From Streptomyces sp. HNM0575 (GTDB lineage: Bacteria; Actinomycetota; Actinomycetes; Streptomycetales; Streptomycetaceae): a stretch of 64,000 nucleotides of DNA. Location of the stretch: assembly GCF_012726265.1 (NCBI RefSeq), contig NZ_JAASAG010000014.1, positions 1-64,000 of the forward strand, read 5' to 3'. The translations under genes and the position numbers were made by a program. This document shows, one piece after another, positions 56,171-63,336 of the stretch. The notes below the pieces were generated by a model that saw only the letters and a program-made list of their open reading frames with translations, was not told where the DNA came from and ran no database searches. How positions within the stretch are numbered: the stretch's first letter is position 1; every line of letters begins with the position of its first letter.

Positions 56171-58380
56171 CGGGGCCCGCCGACGGGCGTGCCGTCCCGC
56201 GTGGACGCGGGCGTGGACGCACCGTCGCCGTTCTGCCCCGCCGCACCCGCCGCGCCCGCCGCACCCGCCGCGCCCGCCGCGCCGGACGGGTCCGTGGGCC
56301 AGGAGGCCGCCGAAGTGGCCGCCTGTAGCTGGGAGTTGGCGAGCCGGTAGTAGAGCGGGTCCCGCTTCACCAGTTCCTCGTGCTTGCCGCTGGCCTGCAC
56401 ACGGCCCTCGTTCATCACCACGATGGTGTCGGCGTCGACGACGGTCGAGATGCGGTGCGCGATCGCGATCACCGCGCAGCGGGCCGAGACCTTGCGCAGG
56501 GTTTCGCGGAACTCCCGCTCGGAGTCGGAGTCGAGATGCGACGTCGCCTCGTCGAGCAGGAGCACCGCCGGCTTCTGGAGCAGGGCGCGTGCGATGCACA
56601 GCCGCTGCCGCTGCCCGCCGGACAAGCCGCTTCCCTGGTCGCCCAGTTCGGTGTCGAGGCCCGCGGGCAGCTCCTCGACGACCTTGGTGAGACCCGCCAG
56701 TTCGATGACCTCGCGGATGTCCTGCTCGCGGGCCTCGGGCTGGGCGTAGACGACGTTCTCGCGCACGGTGCCGCGCATCGCCGCGGTGTCCTGCTGTACG
56801 TAGCCGACGAGCCCGCGGAGCGTGGCCAGCGGCATCGTCTCGATGTCCTTGCCGCCGACGGCGATGCTTCCGGAGTCCAGCGCGTGGAAGCGTTCGATCA
56901 GCTGGAAGAGCGTGGTCTTGCCCGCGCCGGACGGGCCGACCACCGCGGTCATTCCGCGGGAGGCGACGGAGAAGGTGATGTCGGAGAGCGTCGCCGCCCG
57001 CTCCGCGGCCTGTTCGCCGTTCGCGCCGGCCGCGCCCCCACCGCCCGCGTCCTTGCCGCCGTACGTGAAGTGCACCCCGCGGAACTCGACGGCGTACTGG
57101 TCCGCCGAGAGCGAGGACTTGGCGGGCGGCGGCTTCGGCCGGTGCCGCATCCTGTCGAGCACGCCGCCCTCCTGCGGGAGGGTGGTGAGTTCGTCGACCC
57201 TGCGGATCGCGGCCCGTCCCTGCTGGAACTGGCCGATGGCCAGGAAGAAGAGCACCAGCGGGGAGACCATGTAGAAGAGATACATCACGAAGGCGGTGAG
57301 GTCCGCCATCGACATCGTCCCGCGGGTGACCCGGGTCATGCCGACGCCGACGACGACGGCGAGCGCCGCCTGCGTACCGACGTTCATGGCAGGCATGAAC
57401 AGCGCGTTGAGGCCGTTGACCCGCACCCCGGAGTTACGGGCCCGCCAGGCCAGCAGGCCGATCCGGTGCGTCTCGCGGTCCTCAGCGCGGGAGGCCTTCA
57501 CCGTGGGCAGCGCGGACAGCGCCCGCTGCACGTCCGAGCCGTATGCGCTGGTGTCCTCGCGGTTGACGACGGCGGCCTTGCGGACGCTGCGCGCCAGCAC
57601 CAGCGAGACGCCGCTGGCGATGCCGAGGCAGGCCAGCGTGATGAGCATCATCCACACGTCGATCAGGAACATCACGACGACGCCGCCGACCACCGTGAAT
57701 CCGTTGATCACCAGCTGCGCCAGGCTCTGCGACAGCGCGATCTTCGCGAGTGAGGTGTCGGCGACCGTACGCGTCAGCACGTCGCCCTGCTGCTGCTTGC
57801 CGTACGCGGCCAGATCGACGCGCAGCAGCCGCTTGGTGAGCAGCATCCGCACGTCGTACACGACGTTCTCGCCCGCGCGTCCGATCAGATACGACTGGAG
57901 CGCCGAGAAGCCGCCGTCGACGCAGAACAGCGCCACGAGGACGAGGACCGCCGCCGTCAGCGGCTTGTGCGCACCGGCCTGCTTGATCAACTCTCCGATC
58001 GCGTACGGCTGGGCGAGCTGCGCCGTCACGCCGACGAGGCCGATGACGATGCCCGCGAGAAGCAGCCCCCGGTGGCGCCGCGCCAGGTACCAGACGGCTG
58101 CCGGACCGTTTCCGCCACCCCGTCTGCGTGCGTGGGCCGGGCCGAGGTGCGCCTCCAGCGGTTCGTCGGCGCGGAGCGTCCGGGAACCGGAGCCCGGGTC
58201 CGGAGCCGGACCGGAACCGGAACCGGACCCCGTGCCGGAGCCGGATCCCGCGCCGGAGCCGGATCCCGCACCGGAGCCGGATCCCGCACCGGAGCCGGGA
58301 CCGCGGCCCGTGCCGGATTCGCGCCCCTCGCCCGAACTCGCCGCGTCCTGCGTGTCCTTCGCCTCCAGGGTGCTGCTCAT
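56167..58380 (-). CDS. linT: ABC exporter of the linaridin-like locus (fused membrane/ATPase)
   Basis: This 737-aa half-transporter starts with an 80-residue Gly/Ser-rich stretch (GSGAGSGSGAGSG), then six membrane helices (about 95-400) and a nucleotide-binding domain with Walker A GPSGAGKTT, LSGGQRQR signature and VLLLDEATSHLD. No C39 peptidase domain is present at the N-terminus, so it would export the peptide but not cut the leader. The C-terminus is again Gly/Ala-rich. It lies 7 bp after the methyltransferase gene and overlaps the oxidoreductase, giving a tight operon. Confidence 0.85.
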   Translation of the reverse strand: MSSTLEAKDTQDAASSGEGRESGTGRGPGSGAGSGSGAGSGSGAGSGSGTGSGSGSGPAPDPGSGSRTLRADEPLEAHLGPAHARRRGGGNGPAAVWYLARRHRGLLLAGIVIGLVGVTAQLAQPYAIGELIKQAGAHKPLTAAVLVLVALFCVDGGFSALQSYLIGRAGENVVYDVRMLLTKRLLRVDLAAYGKQQQGDVLTRTVADTSLAKIALSQSLAQLVINGFTVVGGVVVMFLIDVWMMLITLACLGIASGVSLVLARSVRKAAVVNREDTSAYGSDVQRALSALPTVKASRAEDRETHRIGLLAWRARNSGVRVNGLNALFMPAMNVGTQAALAVVVGVGMTRVTRGTMSMADLTAFVMYLFYMVSPLVLFFLAIGQFQQGRAAIRRVDELTTLPQEGGVLDRMRHRPKPPPAKSSLSADQYAVEFRGVHFTYGGKDAGGGGAAGANGEQAAERAATLSDITFSVASRGMTAVVGPSGAGKTTLFQLIERFHALDSGSIAVGGKDIETMPLATLRGLVGYVQQDTAAMRGTVRENVVYAQPEAREQDIREVIELAGLTKVVEELPAGLDTELGDQGSGLSGGQRQRLCIARALLQKPAVLLLDEATSHLDSDSEREFRETLRKVSARCAVIAIAHRISTVVDADTIVVMNEGRVQASGKHEELVKRDPLYYRLANSQLQAATSAASWPTDPSGAAGAAGAAGAAGAAGQNGDGASTPASTRDGTPVGGPR

Positions 58381-58387
58381 GCCGGTG

Positions 58388-59146
58388 TCACCTCGCCGTG
58401 TAGGTGCTGACGAACATGGGGGAGTCCTCCGCCCAGGGCGTCTCCTGCCAGTCCGCCCAGCGGTCGGCCGGCTTCAGCCCGGCGGCGGCCGCGTACTCGT
58501 CCACCTCCTCCGGCGTGGTGAGCCGCGCCAGTTCGGATCCGACGGAGGACCTGCCGTCCTCGAACCAGATGTGCGACGCGTGCCACAGGCGCTTCTCCTC
58601 GAAGACCGTGGAGTACGTCAGCAGCCCGGTGTTCGGCTCCGGATAGGGGATGAAGTACGAGGTGCGCTGCTGCCCCTCGTGCAGGGCGCGCAGCCCGCCC
58701 GGGTTGGAGGTCTCCACGACCAGCGTGCCGCCGGGCGCGAGCCGGTCCGCGGCGCACCGCATCGCGGCCCGCTGGTCGTCGGGGTCGAGGAGCATGGAGA
58801 AGGTCGCGCAGACGCAGTAGACGAGTCCGTACCGCGCGTCGTCGGTGTACTTGCGGATGTCGCCGTGCACCGCCTCCACGTCGGCGTCGGCCTCCTTCGC
58901 CTTCGTCCGCAGCTGCTGGAGCATCTCGGGCGAGGAGTCGACGCCGGTGACGGGGAAGGCCCGCCGGGCCAGGGGTATCGCCACCCGGCCGGTGCCCACG
59001 CCGAGTTCAAGGGCGCGTTCACCGGGGCTGGGGTGCAGGTCGGCGAGCTTGCGTACGGTCGGCTCGGTGTAGGCGCCGCTCGGAAAGATCCGGTCGTAGA
59101 AGTCTCCGAACTGCCGCCCGTAGCCTATGTCGTCCACAGAACTCAT
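58388..59146 (-). CDS. linM: SAM-dependent methyltransferase (LinM-like candidate)
   Basis: This 252-aa class I methyltransferase has motif I LELGVGTGRVAIPLA, motif II VTGVDSSPEML, and VYCVCATFSMLL followed by LAPGGTLVVET. Linaridins such as cypemycin are N,N-dimethylated at the first residue of the core by a methyltransferase encoded in the cluster, so this is the obvious candidate for that reaction. I use the ATG at 59146, which has GAGAGGGGG upstream, and not the GTG three bases earlier. Confidence 0.8.
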   Translation of the reverse strand: MSSVDDIGYGRQFGDFYDRIFPSGAYTEPTVRKLADLHPSPGERALELGVGTGRVAIPLARRAFPVTGVDSSPEMLQQLRTKAKEADADVEAVHGDIRKYTDDARYGLVYCVCATFSMLLDPDDQRAAMRCAADRLAPGGTLVVETSNPGGLRALHEGQQRTSYFIPYPEPNTGLLTYSTVFEEKRLWHASHIWFEDGRSSVGSELARLTTPEEVDEYAAAAGLKPADRWADWQETPWAEDSPMFVSTYTAR

Positions 59147-59208
59147 CACGGCCCCCTCTCGGTCTCGTTGTGCGGGCCTTCCGCTGTGCTTCCTTGCCTG
59201 CCGTGCCG

Positions 59209-59301
59209 TTACTTCTTCTTGCTGTTCTTCGAGACGTTCAGCGCGATCGCGGCGACGATCACGATGGCGATGACGGAGATGACGATCGAGCCGGTGGACA
59301 T
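59209..59301 (-). CDS. 30-aa membrane peptide within the linaridin-like locus
   Basis: This ORF encodes a 30-aa peptide: MSTGSIVISVIAIVIVAAI, one continuous hydrophobic helix, followed by a short tail ending KNSKKK. GGAAGGGG lies about nine bases before the ATG, and spacing to the neighbours (62 bp after, 82 bp before) fits an operon member. It is too short for the usual ORF thresholds. It could be an immunity peptide, a small subunit of the LinH/LinL membrane complex, or unrelated; no homologue is recalled with certainty. An in-frame ATG at 59307 is less well placed. Confidence 0.68.
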   Translation of the reverse strand: MSTGSIVISVIAIVIVAAIALNVSKNSKKK

Positions 59302-59383
59302 GTGCATCGACCCCTTCCGGGTTCCGGTCGGTGATTCACCCGCCGCCGCGGCAGCGGAGGCGGACGTGTGGTGCGTGCCTGGA

Positions 59384-60073
59384 TCAGGCCGGTCGTGCGG
59401 GGACCTCCCCGCGTGAGTCGTCGCGTATGTGCGAGTCGTAGGAGGGCCGTGCGGAGCCGGGGACGCCGGTCCCGTGGCCGCCCGCCTCGCCGGGCCCGGC
59501 CATCGGGGTGTACGGGGAGACGAAGACGATCTCCGGGTCGGTCTCCTCGTAGCCGGTGGCCCGTACGAGCGTGAACTGGAAGCCCTTCACGCCCTCCGCC
59601 GCGCCGTCCTCGCGGATGCGGTGGCGCAGATACGCGCAGAGCATCCGGTAGGAGGGCAGCTTCTTCATCCCGCCGAAGCCCTTGTCGAGCTGGGTGGTCA
59701 GCTCGGTGACGATGTCGAAGACGGCCTTCTCGGGCCTGCGGCCCGGGAACCAGAGCATCTGCGCCTTCCTGCGGCCGACGATGACCTGCACCATCCGCCA
59801 AGAGGACGTCTCCCCTTCGTCGTTCAGCGTCCGGTAGAGGATGTGGTAGTCGTGTTGCGCCGGAGTGGGCGCGAAGAAGCGCCAGTTGGGGAAGAGCGCC
59901 GAGAAGATGTCCATCTTCTGCGCCCTGTTGAACAGCGGATTCGGATGCTGCGCCGAGAGCGTGCCCAGCAGCAGGGCGGCCCCTGCGGCCCGGGTGAGAC
60001 CGCCCGGCCCGGTGAAGGCGCGGGAGAGAGCCCTGGGGATGCTCCCCCTCGCTGCGCTCGGGGTGCTCTTCAT
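59384..60073 (-). CDS. linL: LinL-like protein
   Basis: This 229-aa protein starts at an ATG overlapping the linH stop (ATGA) and preceded by GAGGAGG. It has one probable N-terminal membrane segment (LTRAAGAALLLGTLSAQ) followed by FSALFPNWRFFAPTPAQHDYHILYRTLNDEGE, a motif also seen at the end of HTTM/vitamin K carboxylase-like membrane proteins. The C-terminal third is soluble. In linaridin systems LinL pairs with LinH and both are needed for dehydration; the biochemical role is still unclear. The frame is open upstream within linH but only from ATG 60073 does it make sense. Confidence 0.68.
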   Translation of the reverse strand: MKSTPSAARGSIPRALSRAFTGPGGLTRAAGAALLLGTLSAQHPNPLFNRAQKMDIFSALFPNWRFFAPTPAQHDYHILYRTLNDEGETSSWRMVQVIVGRRKAQMLWFPGRRPEKAVFDIVTELTTQLDKGFGGMKKLPSYRMLCAYLRHRIREDGAAEGVKGFQFTLVRATGYEETDPEIVFVSPYTPMAGPGEAGGHGTGVPGSARPSYDSHIRDDSRGEVPARPA

Positions 60074-61968
60074 CGTGCCTCCTCGGACTGGTTCCCGTCG
60101 GTGCGGCTGACCTCGCCGCCCTGCCGTCCCTCCGCCTCGCGGAGGAAGTCCAGGATCCGGCGCCCCACCTCCCCGCCCAGGCGGGCGTCGGTGAGCATCG
60201 TGTCGTGGTCGGCCCCTTCGATCACTGAGTTGTGCACGACGCGCCCCTCGCCCCTGTGCGCCGCGCCCAACTCGTTGTGCATCAGCAGCTGTTCGGGATC
60301 GCGGTCGACGGTGCGCTGCGCGGACAGCACCAGCGCATGCCCGCCGATCGCGGGCAGGTCCCCGCGGAAGCAGCGGAAGTCGGCCTCCGTGGCGTCCCAT
60401 TCGCGCATCCCGGCCCGCCACATCCTGCTGTCCGCGTACTGCGCGAAGGCCCGGCTGCGCACCTCCGCGGGCAGGTCCTGCACCCACTTGGGACGTACGA
60501 GCGTGGCCCCGAGCCCCGCACGCAGGCTGCGCGTGAACATGTTGAGCCCGTCCTTGAGCCGGTCCGCCGCCTCCTGCTGCTGCTTGGAGCGGGTCAGCTC
60601 GTCCGGGTGGGAGCTGTCGAGGTAGATCACGCCCTTTACGCGGTCGCCGAGTTCGGCGGCGGCGCGCCGCGCGATCTCCCCGCCCAGCGAGTGGCCGGCC
60701 AGATACACCTCACGGCCGTCGGCCACCGCTCCGCCGACCAGGTCGACCAGATCGTCGACCGACTCCTGGAGGGAGTACGCGCCGCCGCTGCGGCGCCTGC
60801 TCGGGCCGTAACCGGCCCGGCTGTAGCTGATGATCCCGTAGTCGCTCTCCTCGACGAGCTTGTCGGTGATCCAGCCGAAGTGCTCCGTCGTGGAGATCAT
60901 GCCGGTGCCGAAGACCAGCACCGGCGACGTCTCGTCCTCGGACACCCGCTCGTTGTAGTGGAGTTCGTTGCCGTGCCGGGAGGTGAGCACCTTCCCGTGC
61001 GGCCACGGGTCGGTGGCCCGCATCCGGCGCATCGCGGCCAGGAAACCCGCAATGGTCGCACCGATGGCGGCCATTGAGGCCGTGGCCTTCAGCATCCGGT
61101 CGTCGCGTCCGGCGACCGCCGGGTGGTCCTTGGGCGCGCTGGTGTACGCGACCATCGGGTGCATCGCCTCGAAGGCGGTGACGAACCGGCCGAGGCCCAT
61201 GAAGTAGCCGTTGGCCACGTGGAAGGCCGCGGCGCTCGCCATGACCGGACGTGCGAGCGCACCGCCCCTTGCGTACGCCACCGGGAAGAGGCACTCCAGG
61301 GCGAGCACCCCGTGCGCCAGGTAACGGGCGGGCACCGGGTGGCGGTTGGTCAGCCTGTACATGCCCTCGTGCCCGTACGTACGGGTGCGCATGATGCCGT
61401 TGAGCGCGGAGCCGTCACGCCAGGGCTCGCCCAGCAGCTTCACCCAGCCGGAGACCAGGTAGGAGAGGTTGGCCTGGAGCGCCACGTACCACAACAGGGC
61501 GTCCTGCACCGCGGGTTGACGTGACATGCGGGCCAGCCCGGCCGCCGTCTGCACGAACGAGGAGACCTGGTCGGAGCCGTCCGTTCCGTAGCGGTGGCGC
61601 GGGTAGAGGGCGGCGTTGCTCACCCCGAGGAAGATGTTGGCGGCGCCCCGCCAGCGGGCGTTTCCGGGGGCCAGCAGCGCGGCGCTCGCCGCGATTCGCG
61701 CGATGTGCAGGGCCTGCGTGGTCCGCTGATTGCCGACGGCGTCGAGAATTCGCCTGGTCGGCCGCGTCGACGACGCGTGCATCTTCCGCGCGATCGTCCA
61801 GTCGTTGAGGCCTCCACGGCGTATCTGCCGCTGGTGGGTGATGTATTCGAGACTCGATGTGAGGGACGTCATCGCCGTCAGCCGCTCCGAAATGGCGAGC
61901 GCACGGCTGCGGGAGATCGGTACCGGCCCCAGAAATGTCGAGGTCAGCTTTTTGGCGAGGGATTTCAC
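60070..61968 (-). CDS. linH: LinH-like membrane/alpha-beta hydrolase fusion
   Basis: This 632-aa protein joins an N-terminal membrane domain (about 1-330, roughly six helices, with a WYVALQANLSYLVSGWVKLLG-EPWRDGSAL region typical of HTTM-like proteins) to a C-terminal alpha/beta hydrolase (about 350-610). The hydrolase part has the nucleophile elbow LAGHSLGGEI, a DSSHPDE segment and the histidine in GADHDTML. This fused architecture is characteristic of LinH in linaridin biosynthesis. GTG 61968 is preceded by GAGGAG. It is the first biosynthetic gene after the precursor peptides and overlaps linL, supporting a LinH/LinL complex in the membrane. Confidence 0.8.
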   Translation of the reverse strand: MKSLAKKLTSTFLGPVPISRSRALAISERLTAMTSLTSSLEYITHQRQIRRGGLNDWTIARKMHASSTRPTRRILDAVGNQRTTQALHIARIAASAALLAPGNARWRGAANIFLGVSNAALYPRHRYGTDGSDQVSSFVQTAAGLARMSRQPAVQDALLWYVALQANLSYLVSGWVKLLGEPWRDGSALNGIMRTRTYGHEGMYRLTNRHPVPARYLAHGVLALECLFPVAYARGGALARPVMASAAAFHVANGYFMGLGRFVTAFEAMHPMVAYTSAPKDHPAVAGRDDRMLKATASMAAIGATIAGFLAAMRRMRATDPWPHGKVLTSRHGNELHYNERVSEDETSPVLVFGTGMISTTEHFGWITDKLVEESDYGIISYSRAGYGPSRRRSGGAYSLQESVDDLVDLVGGAVADGREVYLAGHSLGGEIARRAAAELGDRVKGVIYLDSSHPDELTRSKQQQEAADRLKDGLNMFTRSLRAGLGATLVRPKWVQDLPAEVRSRAFAQYADSRMWRAGMREWDATEADFRCFRGDLPAIGGHALVLSAQRTVDRDPEQLLMHNELGAAHRGEGRVVHNSVIEGADHDTMLTDARLGGEVGRRILDFLREAEGRQGGEVSRTDGNQSEEAR

Positions 61969-62163
61969 ATCGGACTCCTCGTGCCCGTACCCGAAGGGGG
62001 TGGCGGTCTGAATCGCGGTGAATGGCAGGAGTGCTGGCGTGGTGCGGAAATCATTGGTCGCACCGGTCGCGAAGACGAGTGCGGAGAACCGGGAAAGAGT
62101 GAGGAAATACCAGGCAGTTGGTCCGGGCCGACTTGAAAGAAACCTTCATCGGTGATGGTGTTA

Positions 62164-62197
62164 CCCGGTCGGCCGGTGTCAGGACCGGCCGACCGGG
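62164..62197 (-). terminator. Attenuator-type hairpin between precursor and biosynthetic genes
   Basis: CCCGGTCGGCCGGT and ACCGGCCGACCGGG form a perfect 14-bp stem with a GTCAGG loop, 75 bp after the downstream precursor gene and about 200 bp before linH. RiPP operons commonly use such partial terminators to make more precursor than enzyme. The surrounding 61969-62271 gap contains no convincing gene. Confidence 0.75.
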
Positions 62198-62271
62198 CGG
62201 AGCCCCGAAGTCACCCGGCCGCGCAGAAGGGGGTACCACGTGGCCGTGTGATCAGCGGTTCAGTTGCCTGC

Positions 62272-62451
62272 TCAGCTGTTGCCCTGCTCGAAGGCGGCAA
62301 CCGTCGCGGAGGCGATGGCGACGCCGCCGAGGAAGGCGCCGGGGGTGCCCATCACCGGGGTGTAGTCGGTGAAGATGACACCCTCGGCGTCGTCGATCCC
62401 GACGGAGGACAGCTCCGCCGTCTCGTTGATGTGCGAGGTCACATCGGTCAT
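62272..62451 (-). CDS. Putative linaridin precursor peptide 1
   Basis: This ORF (59 aa) has AGGAG seven bases before its ATG. The N-terminal part is acidic, containing ELSSVGIDDAEGVIFTD, as expected of a leader. The motif PVMGTP (residues 32-37) fits PxxxTP, the conserved linaridin motif at the leader/core boundary. By analogy with cypemycin, cleavage before G35 would release a 25-residue core that contains GTPGAFLGGVAIA and ends FEQGNS. The core has Thr36 and Thr50 as possible dehydrobutyrine sites, Ser48 and Ser59, and no Cys. It shares GAFxGGxA with the second precursor. It lies 303 bp upstream of linH. Confidence 0.82.
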   Translation of the reverse strand: MTDVTSHINETAELSSVGIDDAEGVIFTDYTPVMGTPGAFLGGVAIASATVAAFEQGNS

Positions 62452-62554
62452 GTGCGCACTCCTGTTCTGTCGGCCGCCCGGGACGTCGCCGTCCGCGGGA
62501 GGGCAAGTGGTCGACGGCCGGACCGAGTTGACCGGCCGCGTCTGGTGCCGGTGG

Positions 62555-62728
62555 TCAGCCGACGGCCTTGCCGGCGGCGTAGGCGCCGGTCACCACGGCC
62601 GCGCCGCCGACGAAGGCGCCCGCGAGAGCGGGGGTGGCGAGGACGGGAGCCGCCTCCTCGGCGATCTCGCCGGCGTGCTCTTCGTGCAGCTGGTCCTGAA
62701 TTTTCAGATTCAGCTTCTCTTCCAGCAT
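62555..62728 (-). CDS. Putative linaridin precursor peptide 2
   Basis: This ORF (57 aa) starts at an ATG with GGAGGAATCAC in front, a near-ideal ribosome binding site. The leader is strongly charged, starting MLEEKLNLKIQDQLHEEHAG. PVLATP at residues 28-33 fits the PxxxTP motif. Predicted cleavage before A31 yields a very hydrophobic 27-residue core starting ATPALAGAFVGGAAVV with only Thr32 and Thr47, no Ser and no Cys. It is the first gene of the operon. A CGGCCGG/CCGGCCG inverted repeat (62515-62538) separates it from precursor 1. Confidence 0.82.
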   Translation of the reverse strand: MLEEKLNLKIQDQLHEEHAGEIAEEAAPVLATPALAGAFVGGAAVVTGAYAAGKAVG

Positions 62729-63336
62729 GTGATTCCTCCGAGCTTTTGAGACATGACTGGCTGTTGCTCGCGAAAGTGGTCGAAGCCAGGAAGCTCGGGT
62801 CGGTCACCGGGCCCGTATCCCCCGTCGGTGAGCTTTCGGTCGTCACCGTAAACTTCAGCGAAGCGGGTCGAGCGCACGCTTGCCTCCCCGTTAATGCCCG
62901 GGTTCGCTTCCGCAGGGATGAAGATGCCAGCACGTGATGCGCGGCAGAAGAGGAATCCGTGACAGTTTGTTGCAGCGCGATGCGGCAGCTTTATGCCACG
63001 CGCGGGGATGGCCTGGACCTATTCGCTACCGGCCAGTGCCTGTTTTCCAGGTTCCCGGTCGCCATGCTCAAGTAAACCTCAATCTTTGGGAATTGGCACA
63101 AGGGCCGGGTATCGGATAGGGACAGATATCCGCCTCGCAACGCTTTTCCGGCTTGGTGGCGCAGCCGCTGGATGGTCCCAATTCGACCGTTGTGAGCGGC
63201 TGTCGGCGTTGTACGGGCCGTTCGCGGGGTCTCGCGGGGTCGGCGCCGTGCGGTTCGCGGGCCGTCCGTGCTGTGCGTTGGTTCGCGGGGCCGGCCGGTT
63301 CGCGGGGCGCCCGACGGTTCAGGGACCGGCCGCGGG
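62729..63336. other. Intergenic region upstream of the precursor genes
   Basis: This 608-bp gap lies between the response regulator and the precursor peptides. It is AT-richer than average around 62940-63140 and presumably contains the precursor promoter (minus strand). A 24-aa ORF at 62991-63065 has only a distant GAGG and is not called. Repeated GTTCGCGGGG-like motifs (about 63220-63310) lie close to the response regulator 3' end. No other gene is seen. Confidence 0.45.

Noticed and set aside
62051-62239. Open frame covering the hairpin between the precursors and linH (minus strand)
   Set aside because: No ribosome binding site at either possible start, it runs through the 14-bp stem, and it has no leader-like or PxxxTP feature.
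58388-62728. Lanthipeptide or lasso peptide locus
   Set aside because: No LanB/LanC/LanM, B1/B2/C proteins or Cys in the cores; the PxxxTP motif and LinH/LinL-like genes fit linaridins better.
62991-63065. 24-aa ORF upstream of the precursor peptides (minus strand)
   Set aside because: Only a distant GAGG serves as ribosome binding site; it has no PxxxTP motif and no similarity to the two precursors.
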